A stretch of DNA of 25,230 nt. Origin: XYD2-FULL-39-9 sp964363685 (GTDB taxonomy: Bacteria; Patescibacteriota; Patescibacteriia; Magasanikbacterales; GWA2-37-8). Where the stretch lies: contig CAYIJG010000007.1 in NCBI GenBank assembly GCA_964363685.1, positions 1-25,230 of the forward strand. Reading direction: 5' to 3'. Both the position numbers and the translations under genes were made by a program. Below the pieces are notes generated by a model. It was not told where the DNA came from, ran no database searches, and saw nothing but the letters and a program-made list of their open reading frames with translations. This document shows, in pieces, positions 12,844 to 20,492 of the stretch (its first letter is position 1; each line of letters begins with the position of its first letter).

Positions 12844-13989
12844 TTATTCAACTTCTATTCTCAATTGCGCTCTATTTTCTTCCATACTTAAAACTCTGAC
12901 TGAAAAATTACGAGTAACATCTTCATAAGTATCATTAATATTTTGCAAAGAAAAAGCCGGGGCTTTAACTAAAACTGTATCCATATAATTACCGGCAGGT
13001 ATAGCAGATATCAAACGTTCATTTGAAACAAAATTAATAAATATTTTTTCTTGATCAACTACCGGTGGGGTATTTTTTCTAAATTCTACTGAAAAATAAC
13101 CATTGCCAGCTGGTATTTTTAGCTCTTCGTAATAAGCTCTATCTGCGTTATCTTTAAACCAATGTACCCAATAATCACCATTTTCATTTATAGATAAAGA
13201 TGGCAACTCAAATAATCCATCACCAAATGAATTAATCAACATCTTTCTTTGCGCGTTGTTTAAATCTGAGCTTCCTGTGCCCATAACAGTACCTCCACCA
13301 TACGGACTATAACACTCACTATTTCCTACAACATTTTCTAAAGGAATAGTGTTTAGGCATTTAACGCGAGGATTAGGAAGCCAAGCAGATGTATGACCAA
13401 AACCCACTGTATGTCCAAATTCATGCAAAATAGTAGCATTTTTCGTTTTATCTCTAAAATCTTTAACACACTGTCCTGTGGTCATAGCCACAGCCAAATT
13501 TAAAACTCCTTCATCGGTGATAGTGTCTTGAGGGGCATAACCAGACGCATAACCAGTACAGGTTCCAGAAAGGGTAGAGATCAATAAAACATGATCATAA
13601 TTTCTAAGATCTACATATGGGTCAACAACATGTACGTTAAGGTTACCAGTAAATGTTGGAGGGTAGGAAATTTGAAAAGGTCCAACTACATCGCCCACGA
13701 CATCTAACACTCCTTCAGAGTTTTCTTTGTAAAAAGTTTTTAAAGAATCAACTTTTCCAAAAATTATATCCCTTACCTCTTCATTGGTTATACTTAAAAT
13801 ATCAACATGCACTGGATTAACGATAACAACTAATAACCTTACGGTATTTTTAGATATAGGCCTAATCAATCTTGTTTGCTGTTGTTGTATAGGAGATGAA
13901 ATTTGTATAGTTTCAGCTTTTACCAATAGGCTATTACTAAATAGTAGCGTTAAAACTAGAGATGTATAGATGATTTTTTTAGTTAACAT
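12844..13989 (-). CDS. Secreted metzincin-type metalloprotease (gametolysin/M11-like)
   Basis: This 381-aa protein begins with a signal peptide (MLTKKIIYTSLVLTLLFSNSLLVKA, cleavage near 25). The zinc site HEFGHTVGFGH (189-199) is the complete metzincin HExxHxxGxxH motif, and a Met-turn (GGGTVMGTG, Met at about 236) follows 37 residues later. The C-Y-PYGGGTVMG context resembles peptidase M11 (gametolysin), where a similar 'YGD.S.VMG' segment occurs. A beta-rich domain of about 120 residues follows and may bind substrate. It has its own consensus promoter and terminator, so it is a single-gene unit. A secreted protease in a small-genome organism could act on host or neighbour surface proteins; the substrate is unknown. 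Six or so Cys residues may form disulfides. Confidence 0.88.
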   Translation of the reverse strand: MLTKKIIYTSLVLTLLFSNSLLVKAETIQISSPIQQQQTRLIRPISKNTVRLLVVIVNPVHVDILSITNEEVRDIIFGKVDSLKTFYKENSEGVLDVVGDVVGPFQISYPPTFTGNLNVHVVDPYVDLRNYDHVLLISTLSGTCTGYASGYAPQDTITDEGVLNLAVAMTTGQCVKDFRDKTKNATILHEFGHTVGFGHTSAWLPNPRVKCLNTIPLENVVGNSECYSPYGGGTVMGTGSSDLNNAQRKMLINSFGDGLFELPSLSINENGDYWVHWFKDNADRAYYEELKIPAGNGYFSVEFRKNTPPVVDQEKIFINFVSNERLISAIPAGNYMDTVLVKAPAFSLQNINDTYEDVTRNFSVRVLSMEENRAQLRIEVE

Positions 13990-14020
13990 ACACTTAAGAT
14001 TATTTATTAAATAACGCTAA

Positions 14021-14049
14021 ATTATACCATAAAAGTAGCTATTTGTCAA
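14021..14049 (-). promoter_or_regulatory. Full-consensus promoter of the metalloprotease gene
   Basis: On the minus strand, TTGACA (14044-14049), 17-bp spacer, TATAAT (14021-14026): a perfect sigma70 consensus 31 bases upstream of the start at 13989. This suggests high unregulated expression. Confidence 0.88.
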
Positions 14050-14087
14050 TGGCTTGAAATAAACCAGGGAGTCTAAGATAGATAATT

Positions 14088-15443
14088 TTAAACCTCAACC
14101 TCCAACCCAAAACTCACCGGCATTGCCTCTATCCCCAAATCTTCTTGCACTTTTTTTGCCAAAACTGCCGAGACTCCTGGTTCGCCATGATTAAATAAAA
14201 CTTTTTTAGGTTTTATTTTATTGCTATCTATCCATTTCATCAGTTTGGCTTGATCACCGTGCGCTGACAAAGCCCCGATAGCTTTAACTTGGCAATGTAC
14301 GGGAATATGTTCTCCCATAATTTCTACCGGCGACTGACCATCGAGAATTCTTCTGCCCAATGTATTTTCGGATTGATAGCCGATAATAAGCAAAGTATTT
14401 CTGACGTCAGACAAATACCGCATCGCGTGGTGCATAATGCGTCCTCCATTCATCATCCCCGAACCGGCAATAACAATCTTTGGTCCTGGCGTATTATTTA
14501 TTTTTTTTGATTCTTCTCTGGTTTCGGTCATTACCAGTCCCGGGAAATCAAACAGCTCGTCGCCATTTTTATATAACTTCGCAGCTTCCACATCATAATA
14601 ATTTGTATACTTTAGATAGGTTTTGATAGCCTTGATAGCGAGTGGACTATCCAAAAAAATCGGTACTCGCGGCAAAATTTTGAGACGATCTACGAGATTA
14701 TTTAGTTCATAAATCAATTCCTGGGTTCTTTCTAGAGAAAAAGAGGGAATCATCAGTGTCCCGCCACGGGCAATAGCTTCGCGAATTAGGGTTGCCAAAA
14801 TCTCTTGACGCTTGGTAATGGTTTCATGCAAACGATTGCCATAGGTTGATTCACAAACGAGCACATCGATATCAGCTGGCAGATTTTCTGTTTCTTTCAA
14901 GATCGGCACGTTAACATTGCCGATATCTCCGGAGAATACCACACGCTTCCCCTCGGCCTCAACCTCGACAAACGCCGAACCAAAAATATGGCCCGCATCA
15001 TGAAGAGTAAAAGACACTTCAGGAGTGAGCGTAAATTTTTCATTATATTCAACCGGTTTAAATCTTTCCATCACTTTGGTGATATCGCCCTCATCATACA
15101 AAGCCAGAGTATTAAAATGACTTTGATTGTATAACATAATATGAAGCGCATCTTCCATAATCAGTTCCGCCAACTCTATCGTCGGAGGAGTAGCAAAAAA
15201 ACGACCTTCATAACCGTTTTTGACGAGCAGTGGCAACCGACCCACATGATCGAGATGAGCATGAGTGATAATTACCCCTGAAAGTTCGGCGGGATTAAAA
15301 GGAAGCGGATCTTTGTTTTTAGCTTCACTAAATTGACTGCCTTGGAACATACCACAGTCAACCAAAAATTTCTCGGCACCCGCAGTAAACATAGTACAAG
15401 AACCGGTAACTTCGCCTGCCGCGCCGAAAAAGGATAATTTCAT
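14088..15443 (-). CDS. Metallo-beta-lactamase/beta-CASP ribonuclease
   Basis: This 451-aa protein is of the CPSF73/YSH1-like beta-CASP family. The MBL core has MKLSFFGAAGEVTGSCTMF, VDCGMFQG, the zinc motif HAHLDHVGRLP (61-71) and VVFSGDIGN. The inserted beta-CASP domain carries FSLERTQELIYELN, SPLAIKAI and the GSGMMNGGRI segment. The C-terminal RMMBL part ends with LSAHGDQ, FNHGEPG and a basic-to-acidic tail. The size is that of stand-alone bacterial enzymes, which cut or trim RNA using two zinc ions. No KH or other extra domain is present. It is monocistronic; a candidate promoter lies at 15584-15612 and a palindromic element (15473-15573) occupies its 5' UTR. Confidence 0.92.
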   Translation of the reverse strand: MKLSFFGAAGEVTGSCTMFTAGAEKFLVDCGMFQGSQFSEAKNKDPLPFNPAELSGVIITHAHLDHVGRLPLLVKNGYEGRFFATPPTIELAELIMEDALHIMLYNQSHFNTLALYDEGDITKVMERFKPVEYNEKFTLTPEVSFTLHDAGHIFGSAFVEVEAEGKRVVFSGDIGNVNVPILKETENLPADIDVLVCESTYGNRLHETITKRQEILATLIREAIARGGTLMIPSFSLERTQELIYELNNLVDRLKILPRVPIFLDSPLAIKAIKTYLKYTNYYDVEAAKLYKNGDELFDFPGLVMTETREESKKINNTPGPKIVIAGSGMMNGGRIMHHAMRYLSDVRNTLLIIGYQSENTLGRRILDGQSPVEIMGEHIPVHCQVKAIGALSAHGDQAKLMKWIDSNKIKPKKVLFNHGEPGVSAVLAKKVQEDLGIEAMPVSFGLEVEV

Positions 15444-15472
15444 AAACGAAATGAGTGAGTAAAATGTTAGGC

Positions 15473-15573
15473 TGTCATCCCGAGCGTAGTCGAGGGATCC
15501 CTTATACTAAGTTTTTGCAAATACTGTGTTTAAGGGATTCCTCCACTCGTCTTGAGACTCGGTCGGAATGACA
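15473..15573. repeat. MITE-like palindromic element (about 100 bp)
   Basis: The terminal inverted repeats are TGTCATCCCGA (15473) and TCGGAATGACA (ending 15573), with inner arms GGGATCCCTTA and TAAGGGATTCC around an AT-rich centre. The end sequence resembles the widespread 'GTCAT(T/C)CCGAGCG...GTCGAGG' intergenic repeat of many bacteria. It has no coding capacity and lies between the beta-CASP promoter and start. Confidence 0.75.
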
Positions 15574-15583
15574 ATCTGGATAA

Positions 15584-15612
15584 AGTATACCAAAGAAAAT
15601 AATATAAAACAA
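15584..15612 (-). promoter_or_regulatory. Candidate beta-CASP gene promoter
   Basis: On the minus strand, TTGTTT (15607-15612), 17-bp spacer, TATACT (15584-15589). The -35 overlaps the T-run of the island 3 terminator, the same unit-to-unit packing seen at 7545-7617. Confidence 0.5.
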
Positions 15613-15628
15613 AAAAGCACGCGGGTGC
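15607..15628 (-). terminator. Short intrinsic terminator at the left edge of island 3
   Basis: On the minus strand, GCAC-ccgc-GTGC (15617-15628) is followed by TTTTTTGTTTT. The stem is only 4 bp, so alone it is weak; stronger hairpins precede it (15658-15798). The stem is GC-rich and the T-run is in AT-rich DNA. Confidence 0.5.
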
Positions 15629-15657
15629 GAGCAATAATTGAAAGGGTTTATGAGTGC

Positions 15658-15798
15658 TGGGTCGAGAGGCGGCGACCCAGTCTTACGTCAAGACATGATG
15701 ATCATCGCCTCAGTCTGGTGGTCAGGCTCGTCGCCCGACTGGTTGGTGGCTCAAGGCCACCGTCCGCCTTGTCGGCGGACTGCCCCAGGTGGGGCGGT
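15658..15798 (-). other. Hairpin-rich 3' UTR of the lipoprotein gene
   Basis: Consecutive perfect or near-perfect stems follow the stop at 15804: GCCCC/GGGGC (about 15782-15795), GTCCGCC/GGCGGAC (15762-15780), GGTGG/CCACC (15745-15761), CAGTC/GACTG (15711-15740) and CTGGGTCG/CGACCCAG (15658-15681). None has a T-run until 15612. It may protect the mRNA 3' end or be a structured RNA; I recognise no family. Confidence 0.5.
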
Positions 15799-15803
15799 TG
15801 TTC

Positions 15804-16226
15804 TCAGTAGCCGTGGACCCGATCCACGTAGCACGCGAGCTTCGTGTCCCCGCAGCACTGGGCCGGGGAAGCGCCGGGATACAGGTAGCACGTCCTGCAG
15901 CACCACATGGTCAGACGCTCACATGCGATGCCGTTGCTGTTCTCCCACTCGTAGCGCTCGCTGCCGGCCCGGCAGCGCATCTTCGCAGCCGGCGTCTGGT
16001 TGAGGATGTCCGCCTCGTAGACATCGCCGGTCAGACGGCTCCAGCCCTGGAACGGACCGGTGGGCGGACCGAGATCTGCGCCGTTGATGGCGGCCAGGAT
16101 CTCGTCGGTCGCCTCCTTTCCGGTCAATGCGGTGGCGCTGGTGCCGACGGTGGGCTCCTGCGTGCAGCCGGTGCCAGCCACGATGGCGAGGGTGAGGATG
16201 GTGGAGACGAGCTTGAGCTTGAACAT
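15804..16226 (-). CDS. Small Cys-rich lipoprotein in GC-rich island 3
   Basis: I chose the ATG at 16224-16226 (140 aa) because AAGGA stands about 9 bases upstream and the N-terminus becomes a classic lipoprotein signal: MFKLKLVSTILTLAIVAGTGC with the lipobox AGTGC at about 18-22 followed by TQE. The mature part has a short helical region (GKEATDEILAAING) and then a dense Cys segment (MRCRAGSERYEW, GIACERLTMWCCRTCYLY, PAQCCGDTKLACY), about ten Cys, probably disulfide-bonded outside the cell. I do not recognise the family; the style resembles lipoproteins of GC-rich Myxococcota-like bacteria (impression only). Codons are GC-rich and unlike the AT-rich neighbours. A promoter at the AT-rich border (16276-16304) points into it. 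Confidence 0.72.
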   Translation of the reverse strand: MFKLKLVSTILTLAIVAGTGCTQEPTVGTSATALTGKEATDEILAAINGADLGPPTGPFQGWSRLTGDVYEADILNQTPAAKMRCRAGSERYEWENSNGIACERLTMWCCRTCYLYPGASPAQCCGDTKLACYVDRVHGY

Positions 16227-16275
16227 CAGTAATTCCTTCTGTCGTAGGACGAGAGTGTCCTTGAACGACGCGTGC

Positions 16276-16304
16276 AATATGCCCTATTTAACCCTTTTTG
16301 TCAA
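16276..16304 (-). promoter_or_regulatory. Promoter of the lipoprotein gene, on the AT-rich side of the border
   Basis: On the minus strand, TTGACA (16299-16304), 17-bp spacer, CATATT (16276-16281). The -35 sits inside a palindrome AACCCTT...AAGGGTT. The transcript would start at about 16269, where GC-rich island 3 begins. Confidence 0.65.
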
Positions 16305-16362
16305 GGGTTTATCCCCATTTTTTATATATTTTATAAAGATGTTCAAAAACAAACTTTTCTGC

Positions 16363-16368
16363 TACAAT
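16363..16368 (+). promoter_or_regulatory. Extended -10 promoter of the murJ-lepA-recJ unit
   Basis: TGC-TACAAT is an extended -10 element 17 bases upstream of the ATG at 16386. The -35 is weak. No other promoter is evident before 23139. Confidence 0.5.
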
Positions 16369-16385
16369 AAGGTTTAGAAAAAAAT

Positions 16386-17057
16386 ATGCGAAGAAACATA
16401 AACAATGTTGAAATAGTTGAACCACCAATTGGCGAACTTACCAGAAAATACTCCGCTTTCTCGGCTATAAAACGCGCCTGCCTAACTGGTTGCGGTTGTT
16501 TGGTTTTTGTTATTATTGCCGTTATCATTATTATCCGTCTAGTTATGGGTAGCGGTCCAGAAACCCTCAAAAGCGTGCCTGAAAACTTCCCAGCTGATAT
16601 TCCTATTTATGACCCAGACAGTATTGAACAAATTACCTTTATTTCCGGCAAATACAAAAACCGAGGTATAGAAATTGCGGCACTATTCCCAAAAATTATT
16701 CTCTCCCCCCTACTTATGACTTTGGACAAGGGTTCTCAAAATAATATTAGCGCCGACAAAACAACTTCCATTAAAAATTTATGGAACACAATCAGCGCGC
16801 CAGTGAGCGACCATCGTGACACGGTGCAGATTGAATGGCGAAAATTAAACGCTGATCCTTTCTTTATTATTGGTTACTATAAAACTGAATTAAAAAAAGA
16901 ACTATATAATATAGATGTGGAAAGCGAAGGAGATCATGTTCAGCAATTTTCTTTTAGCAAAGGAGAGATAAGTGGATCTATGTATGTGCAAGGACCGCCG
17001 GGACAGGGATCCGAGTATGCGGTGCTAACGGTAAATTTAATAACTAAGCCTGAATAA
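16386..17057 (+). CDS. Single-pass membrane protein of unknown function (223 aa)
   Basis: The cytoplasmic N-terminus of about 34 residues (NNVEIVEPPIGELTRKY) is followed by a Cys-containing TM helix at about 33-54 (LTGCGCLVFVIIAVIIIIRLVM), then an extracytoplasmic domain of about 165 residues with no motif I recognise (PENFPADIPIYDPDSIEQITFISGKYKNRG; IEWRKLNADPFFIIGYYKTEL). The 'P..FP.DIP.Y' pattern occurs in other small CPR envelope proteins (recollection). It lies five bases before murJ, so it is probably cotranscribed and may serve cell-wall export, which is inference. The TACAAT promoter lies just upstream; the start is AAAATATG without a Shine-Dalgarno site. Confidence 0.8.
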   Translation: MRRNINNVEIVEPPIGELTRKYSAFSAIKRACLTGCGCLVFVIIAVIIIIRLVMGSGPETLKSVPENFPADIPIYDPDSIEQITFISGKYKNRGIEIAALFPKIILSPLLMTLDKGSQNNISADKTTSIKNLWNTISAPVSDHRDTVQIEWRKLNADPFFIIGYYKTELKKELYNIDVESEGDHVQQFSFSKGEISGSMYVQGPPGQGSEYAVLTVNLITKPE

Positions 17058-17062
17058 AAAAC

Positions 17063-18679
17063 ATGCTTAAAATTCTCAACAGCCAATTAAAATCAATAAC
17101 CAGTGCCGCCATTATTATTTCTGGCGCGACTTTGGTTAGCCGGATTGTGGGCTTAGCGCGAGATAGAATCTTTGCCCATTACTTTGGCGTCGGACCGGTG
17201 ATGGATTCATACTATGCCGCTTTTAGAATTCCTGATCTTATTTATAATTTGCTGATTGTCGGGGCGCTGAGCGCTGGTTTTATTCCCACTTTTACGAAAC
17301 TTTTCAATCAAGGCGAAGATAAAACTCCAGCTTGGAAATTAGCTAATAATATTTTAAATATAACTGCCCTATCGTTGGCCATACTTAGTATTTTCGGCAT
17401 ACTATTTACTCCGGCTCTGACCAATCTGATTGCTCCTGGATTTGACGAAGCTTCAAAACAATTAGTTACGAGTTTTACTAGAATCATGTTTGGCTCAACT
17501 GTAATGCTCGGATTATCTATGGTTATCGGGGGCGTCTTGCAATCTTTACGGGCTTTTTTTCTCTATTCTCTGGCACCGATTTTTTATAATATTGGTATCA
17601 TTATTGGCGCGACTGTGTTGGTACCACTCATCGGCATAAAAGGCTTGGCTTGGGGCGTGGTACTCGGTGCTTTTATGCATTTATCTTTGCAGATATATAG
17701 CGCCTATGCCAATGGCTACAAATGGAAATGGTATGTTAATCTAAAAGATCAAAATGCTAAACTGATTGGCAGGCTCATGATCCCTCGTACCCTGGGACTC
17801 GCTATTAATCAACTCAACTTGGTCATCATCAACATTCTTGCTTCTTTATTGCCGGTGGGTAGTGTGACAATTTTTAATTTTGCCAATAATTTACAAGCTG
17901 TGCCAATTGGCATAATTGGCATACCTTTTGCGCTCGCTGTTTTTCCAGTATTATCAACGGCCGCGGCCAAAAATGATACGGCGGAATTTATAAAAAACCT
18001 TTCAGCCACCATCAGACAAGTTCTATTTTTAATAATTCCCTGCGCTCTTATTTTTTTACTCTTACGAGCGCAAATTGTACGCGTAATTCTCGGAACTGGA
18101 AAATTCAATTGGGATGCAACCAGCAACACGGCGGATACCTTGGCTTTTTTTGCTCTAAGTATGTTTGCCCAAGCGCTGATTCCTCTTGTGGCTCGGGCAT
18201 TCTATGCTCTGGCTAATACCAAAACTCCGTTTATCATTGGGGTTATTTCCGAACTATCGAGCATCATTGCCGCCTTGCTCCTGATGAAGCCATATGGTGT
18301 GGCTGGTCTGGCTCTAGCCTTTTCCATTGGCTCAATTTTAAACTTAGTTATTTTAAGTATCTATCTAAGAAATACTCTCAAGAAAATTGACGGAGAAAAA
18401 ATCTTTTCTTCTTTTTATCGCATCATTATCGCCGCTATTGCTATGGCGCTCTTTATTCAATATCTTAAAAAACCGCTCGCCATTATTTTTAACCAAGACT
18501 ACTTTTGGGGTATCTTAGGCCAAGGTGTGGTGGCCGGTATCGCTGGCCTGGCTATCTATCTTATACTATGTTATCTTTTGAAGGTGCCGGAACTATTGCA
18601 GATCAACGAAAGCCTCACCAACCGGTTCCTGCGACCAAAACAAGTCCAAACTCAAGAATCTATTGAAACAAACGCTTAA
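17063..18679 (+). CDS. murJ: Lipid II flippase MurJ (MviN)
   Basis: MurJ flips lipid II across the membrane for peptidoglycan synthesis. The 538-aa protein shows the MviN signature near the N-terminus: ISGATLVSRIVGLARDRIFAHYFGVGPVMDSYYAAFRIPDLIYNLLIVGALSAGFIPTF (about 18-78), matching 'S..T..SRI.G..RD..IA..FG.....DAF..AFRIPN..R.L..EGA.S.AF.P'. About 14 TM helices follow, with the second-half segment LVARAFYALANTKTP (usual 'R.FYA..DT.TP'). The length is normal. It is followed by lepA after six bases and preceded by a small membrane protein gene after five, so all three are one transcript. Confidence 0.95.
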   Translation: MLKILNSQLKSITSAAIIISGATLVSRIVGLARDRIFAHYFGVGPVMDSYYAAFRIPDLIYNLLIVGALSAGFIPTFTKLFNQGEDKTPAWKLANNILNITALSLAILSIFGILFTPALTNLIAPGFDEASKQLVTSFTRIMFGSTVMLGLSMVIGGVLQSLRAFFLYSLAPIFYNIGIIIGATVLVPLIGIKGLAWGVVLGAFMHLSLQIYSAYANGYKWKWYVNLKDQNAKLIGRLMIPRTLGLAINQLNLVIINILASLLPVGSVTIFNFANNLQAVPIGIIGIPFALAVFPVLSTAAAKNDTAEFIKNLSATIRQVLFLIIPCALIFLLLRAQIVRVILGTGKFNWDATSNTADTLAFFALSMFAQALIPLVARAFYALANTKTPFIIGVISELSSIIAALLLMKPYGVAGLALAFSIGSILNLVILSIYLRNTLKKIDGEKIFSSFYRIIIAAIAMALFIQYLKKPLAIIFNQDYFWGILGQGVVAGIAGLAIYLILCYLLKVPELLQINESLTNRFLRPKQVQTQESIETNA

Positions 18680-18685
18680 GATTAT

Positions 18686-20488
18686 ATGACTGAAAACATA
18701 CGTAATTTTTGCATTATCGCGCATATTGACCACGGCAAAAGCACCATGGCTGATCGTCTTTTGGAATTTACCGGCACAGTGGAAAAACGAAACATGCAAG
18801 ATCAGCTTTTGGATTCTATGGATTTGGAACGCGAGCGCGGTATTACCATTAAACTCACACCTGTCCGAATGAATTACAAAGAATATATTTTGAATTTAAT
18901 CGATACTCCTGGCCATGTGGATTTTAATTACGAAGTTTCCCGCTCTTTGGCTGCGGTAGAAGGCGCAATACTTCTAGTAGACGCCAGCCAAGGTGTACAG
19001 GCTCAAACTATCGGCAATTTGTATCTGGCGATTGAACAAAATTTAAAAATTATACCGGTAATCAACAAAATAGACATGCCGGCCGCAAATGTAGAAAAAA
19101 CTAAAGCCGAAATCTTGCACTTACTAGGTTGCGATCCGAGCGAAATAATTTTGGCATCGGGCAAAACCGGCCAAGGTGTAGAAGAGATTTTAAAAGCCGT
19201 TACCAGTCGGCTTTCTCCCCCACCAGACACCAGCGCCCAACCCACCCGCGCTTTGATTTTTGACTCTATGTATAATGATTACAAAGGTGTCATCGCTTCT
19301 GTAAAAGTAGTAGACGGAGAATTAAAAAAAGGAGATAAAATATTTTTAATTGGTACCAGAACTCCCGCAGAAATTTTGGAAGTGGGATATTACAAACCAA
19401 AGTTCCAATCAACTCCAAAATTATTTAACGGTGAAATTGGCTATGTGGTTACCGGCTTAAAAGACCTGAAAGATTGTCGTGTCGGTGATACCATTACCAC
19501 TTTTACCAAGGACCAGGAAGAAAAAGATATTCATACTCTGGCCCTGCCGGGTTATAAAGAAGTAAAACCCATGGTTTATGCCGGCATTTTCCCAAAAGAG
19601 GGCGACAACTATCAGATGCTTCGCGATGCGATTGATAAACTAAAACTCAACGACGCTTCACTATTTTATGAGCCTGAACATTCTCTGGCGCTTGGCTTTG
19701 GTTTTCGCTGTGGATTTTTGGGATTATTGCATTTAGATATTTTTCAGGAAAGATTACAACGCGAATACAATTTAGAAATTATTATTACCGTTCCCAGCGT
19801 GGCCTATAGAGTTATAGACACAACCCATAAAGAAAAAACTATTCACAGTCCCCAAGGAATGCCCGATGCCAACCATCTGGAGCAAGTTTTGGAACCTTGG
19901 ATGAAACTAGACATTATTACTCCCAAAGCATACGTCGGCAATGCGATGGGGTTGGTTTCCGAACGCAAAGGAAAATACATAAATACCGAATACCTAAGCA
20001 CCGATACAGACCAGCGCGCCATGCTGCATTACGAAATTCCTCTTGCCTCGCTTGTTACTGATTTTTATGATAAACTAAAAACCGTTACTTCTGGTTATGG
20101 CTCTATGAATTATGAATTTATGGACTACCAGCCAACTCACGTGGTCAGGCTAGATATAATGGTAGCCGAAGAACAAGTAGAAGCGTTGTCGACGCTGGTT
20201 TGGGAAGATCATGCCTATAAAACCGGTAAAAAAATAGTTGAATCTCTAAAAGAGTCTTTGCCCAAACAGCAATTCGTGCTAAAAATCCAGGCATGCATCG
20301 GCGGAAAAGTAATCGCCTCCGAGCGTTTGTCCCCGCTGCGCAAAGACGTGATTGAAACTATGAGTGGCGGAGATTATACCCGTAAACAAAAATTATTACA
20401 GAAGCAGAAAAAAGGTAAAAAAAGAATGTTAGCACATGGAAAAGTAGATATTCCACCTGAGACTTATTTGGCGGTTTTGAAAAGATAA
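18686..20488 (+). CDS. lepA: Elongation factor 4 (LepA)
   Basis: LepA/EF4 is a translational GTPase that acts on paused or back-translocating ribosomes and in ribosome assembly. The 600-aa length is standard. G motifs: AHIDHGKST (12-20), RERGITIK, DTPGHVDF and NKIDMP. After domain 2 come LGFGFRCGFLGLLHLDIFQERLQREYN (EF-G-like domain) and the LepA-specific C-terminus GGDYTRKQKLLQKQKKGKKRM...KVDIPPETYLAVLKR. The start TATATGACTGAAAAC has no Shine-Dalgarno site. It lies six bases after murJ and four bases before a small membrane protein gene. Confidence 0.97.
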   Translation: MTENIRNFCIIAHIDHGKSTMADRLLEFTGTVEKRNMQDQLLDSMDLERERGITIKLTPVRMNYKEYILNLIDTPGHVDFNYEVSRSLAAVEGAILLVDASQGVQAQTIGNLYLAIEQNLKIIPVINKIDMPAANVEKTKAEILHLLGCDPSEIILASGKTGQGVEEILKAVTSRLSPPPDTSAQPTRALIFDSMYNDYKGVIASVKVVDGELKKGDKIFLIGTRTPAEILEVGYYKPKFQSTPKLFNGEIGYVVTGLKDLKDCRVGDTITTFTKDQEEKDIHTLALPGYKEVKPMVYAGIFPKEGDNYQMLRDAIDKLKLNDASLFYEPEHSLALGFGFRCGFLGLLHLDIFQERLQREYNLEIIITVPSVAYRVIDTTHKEKTIHSPQGMPDANHLEQVLEPWMKLDIITPKAYVGNAMGLVSERKGKYINTEYLSTDTDQRAMLHYEIPLASLVTDFYDKLKTVTSGYGSMNYEFMDYQPTHVVRLDIMVAEEQVEALSTLVWEDHAYKTGKKIVESLKESLPKQQFVLKIQACIGGKVIASERLSPLRKDVIETMSGGDYTRKQKLLQKQKKGKKRMLAHGKVDIPPETYLAVLKR

Positions 20489-20492
20489 TAAT

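Larger units (their letters stand above)
15652..16275. other. GC-rich island 3
   Basis: About 620 bp of GC-rich DNA between AT-rich flanks. A 10-bp direct repeat AAGGGTTTAT lies at 15642-15651 and 16303-16312, and 7-bp GCACGCG/CGCGTGC inverted repeats lie at 15617-15623 and 16269-16275. The island carries the lipoprotein gene and a string of hairpins after it. No recombinase is visible. Confidence 0.7.

Noticed and set aside
15568..16232. Rightward ORFs at 15568-15810, 15638-16003 and 15789-16232
   Set aside because: They run antisense to the lipoprotein gene, are Arg/Ser/Pro-rich as expected from GC-rich antisense frames, and have no start signal. The minus frame has a lipobox and a Shine-Dalgarno site.
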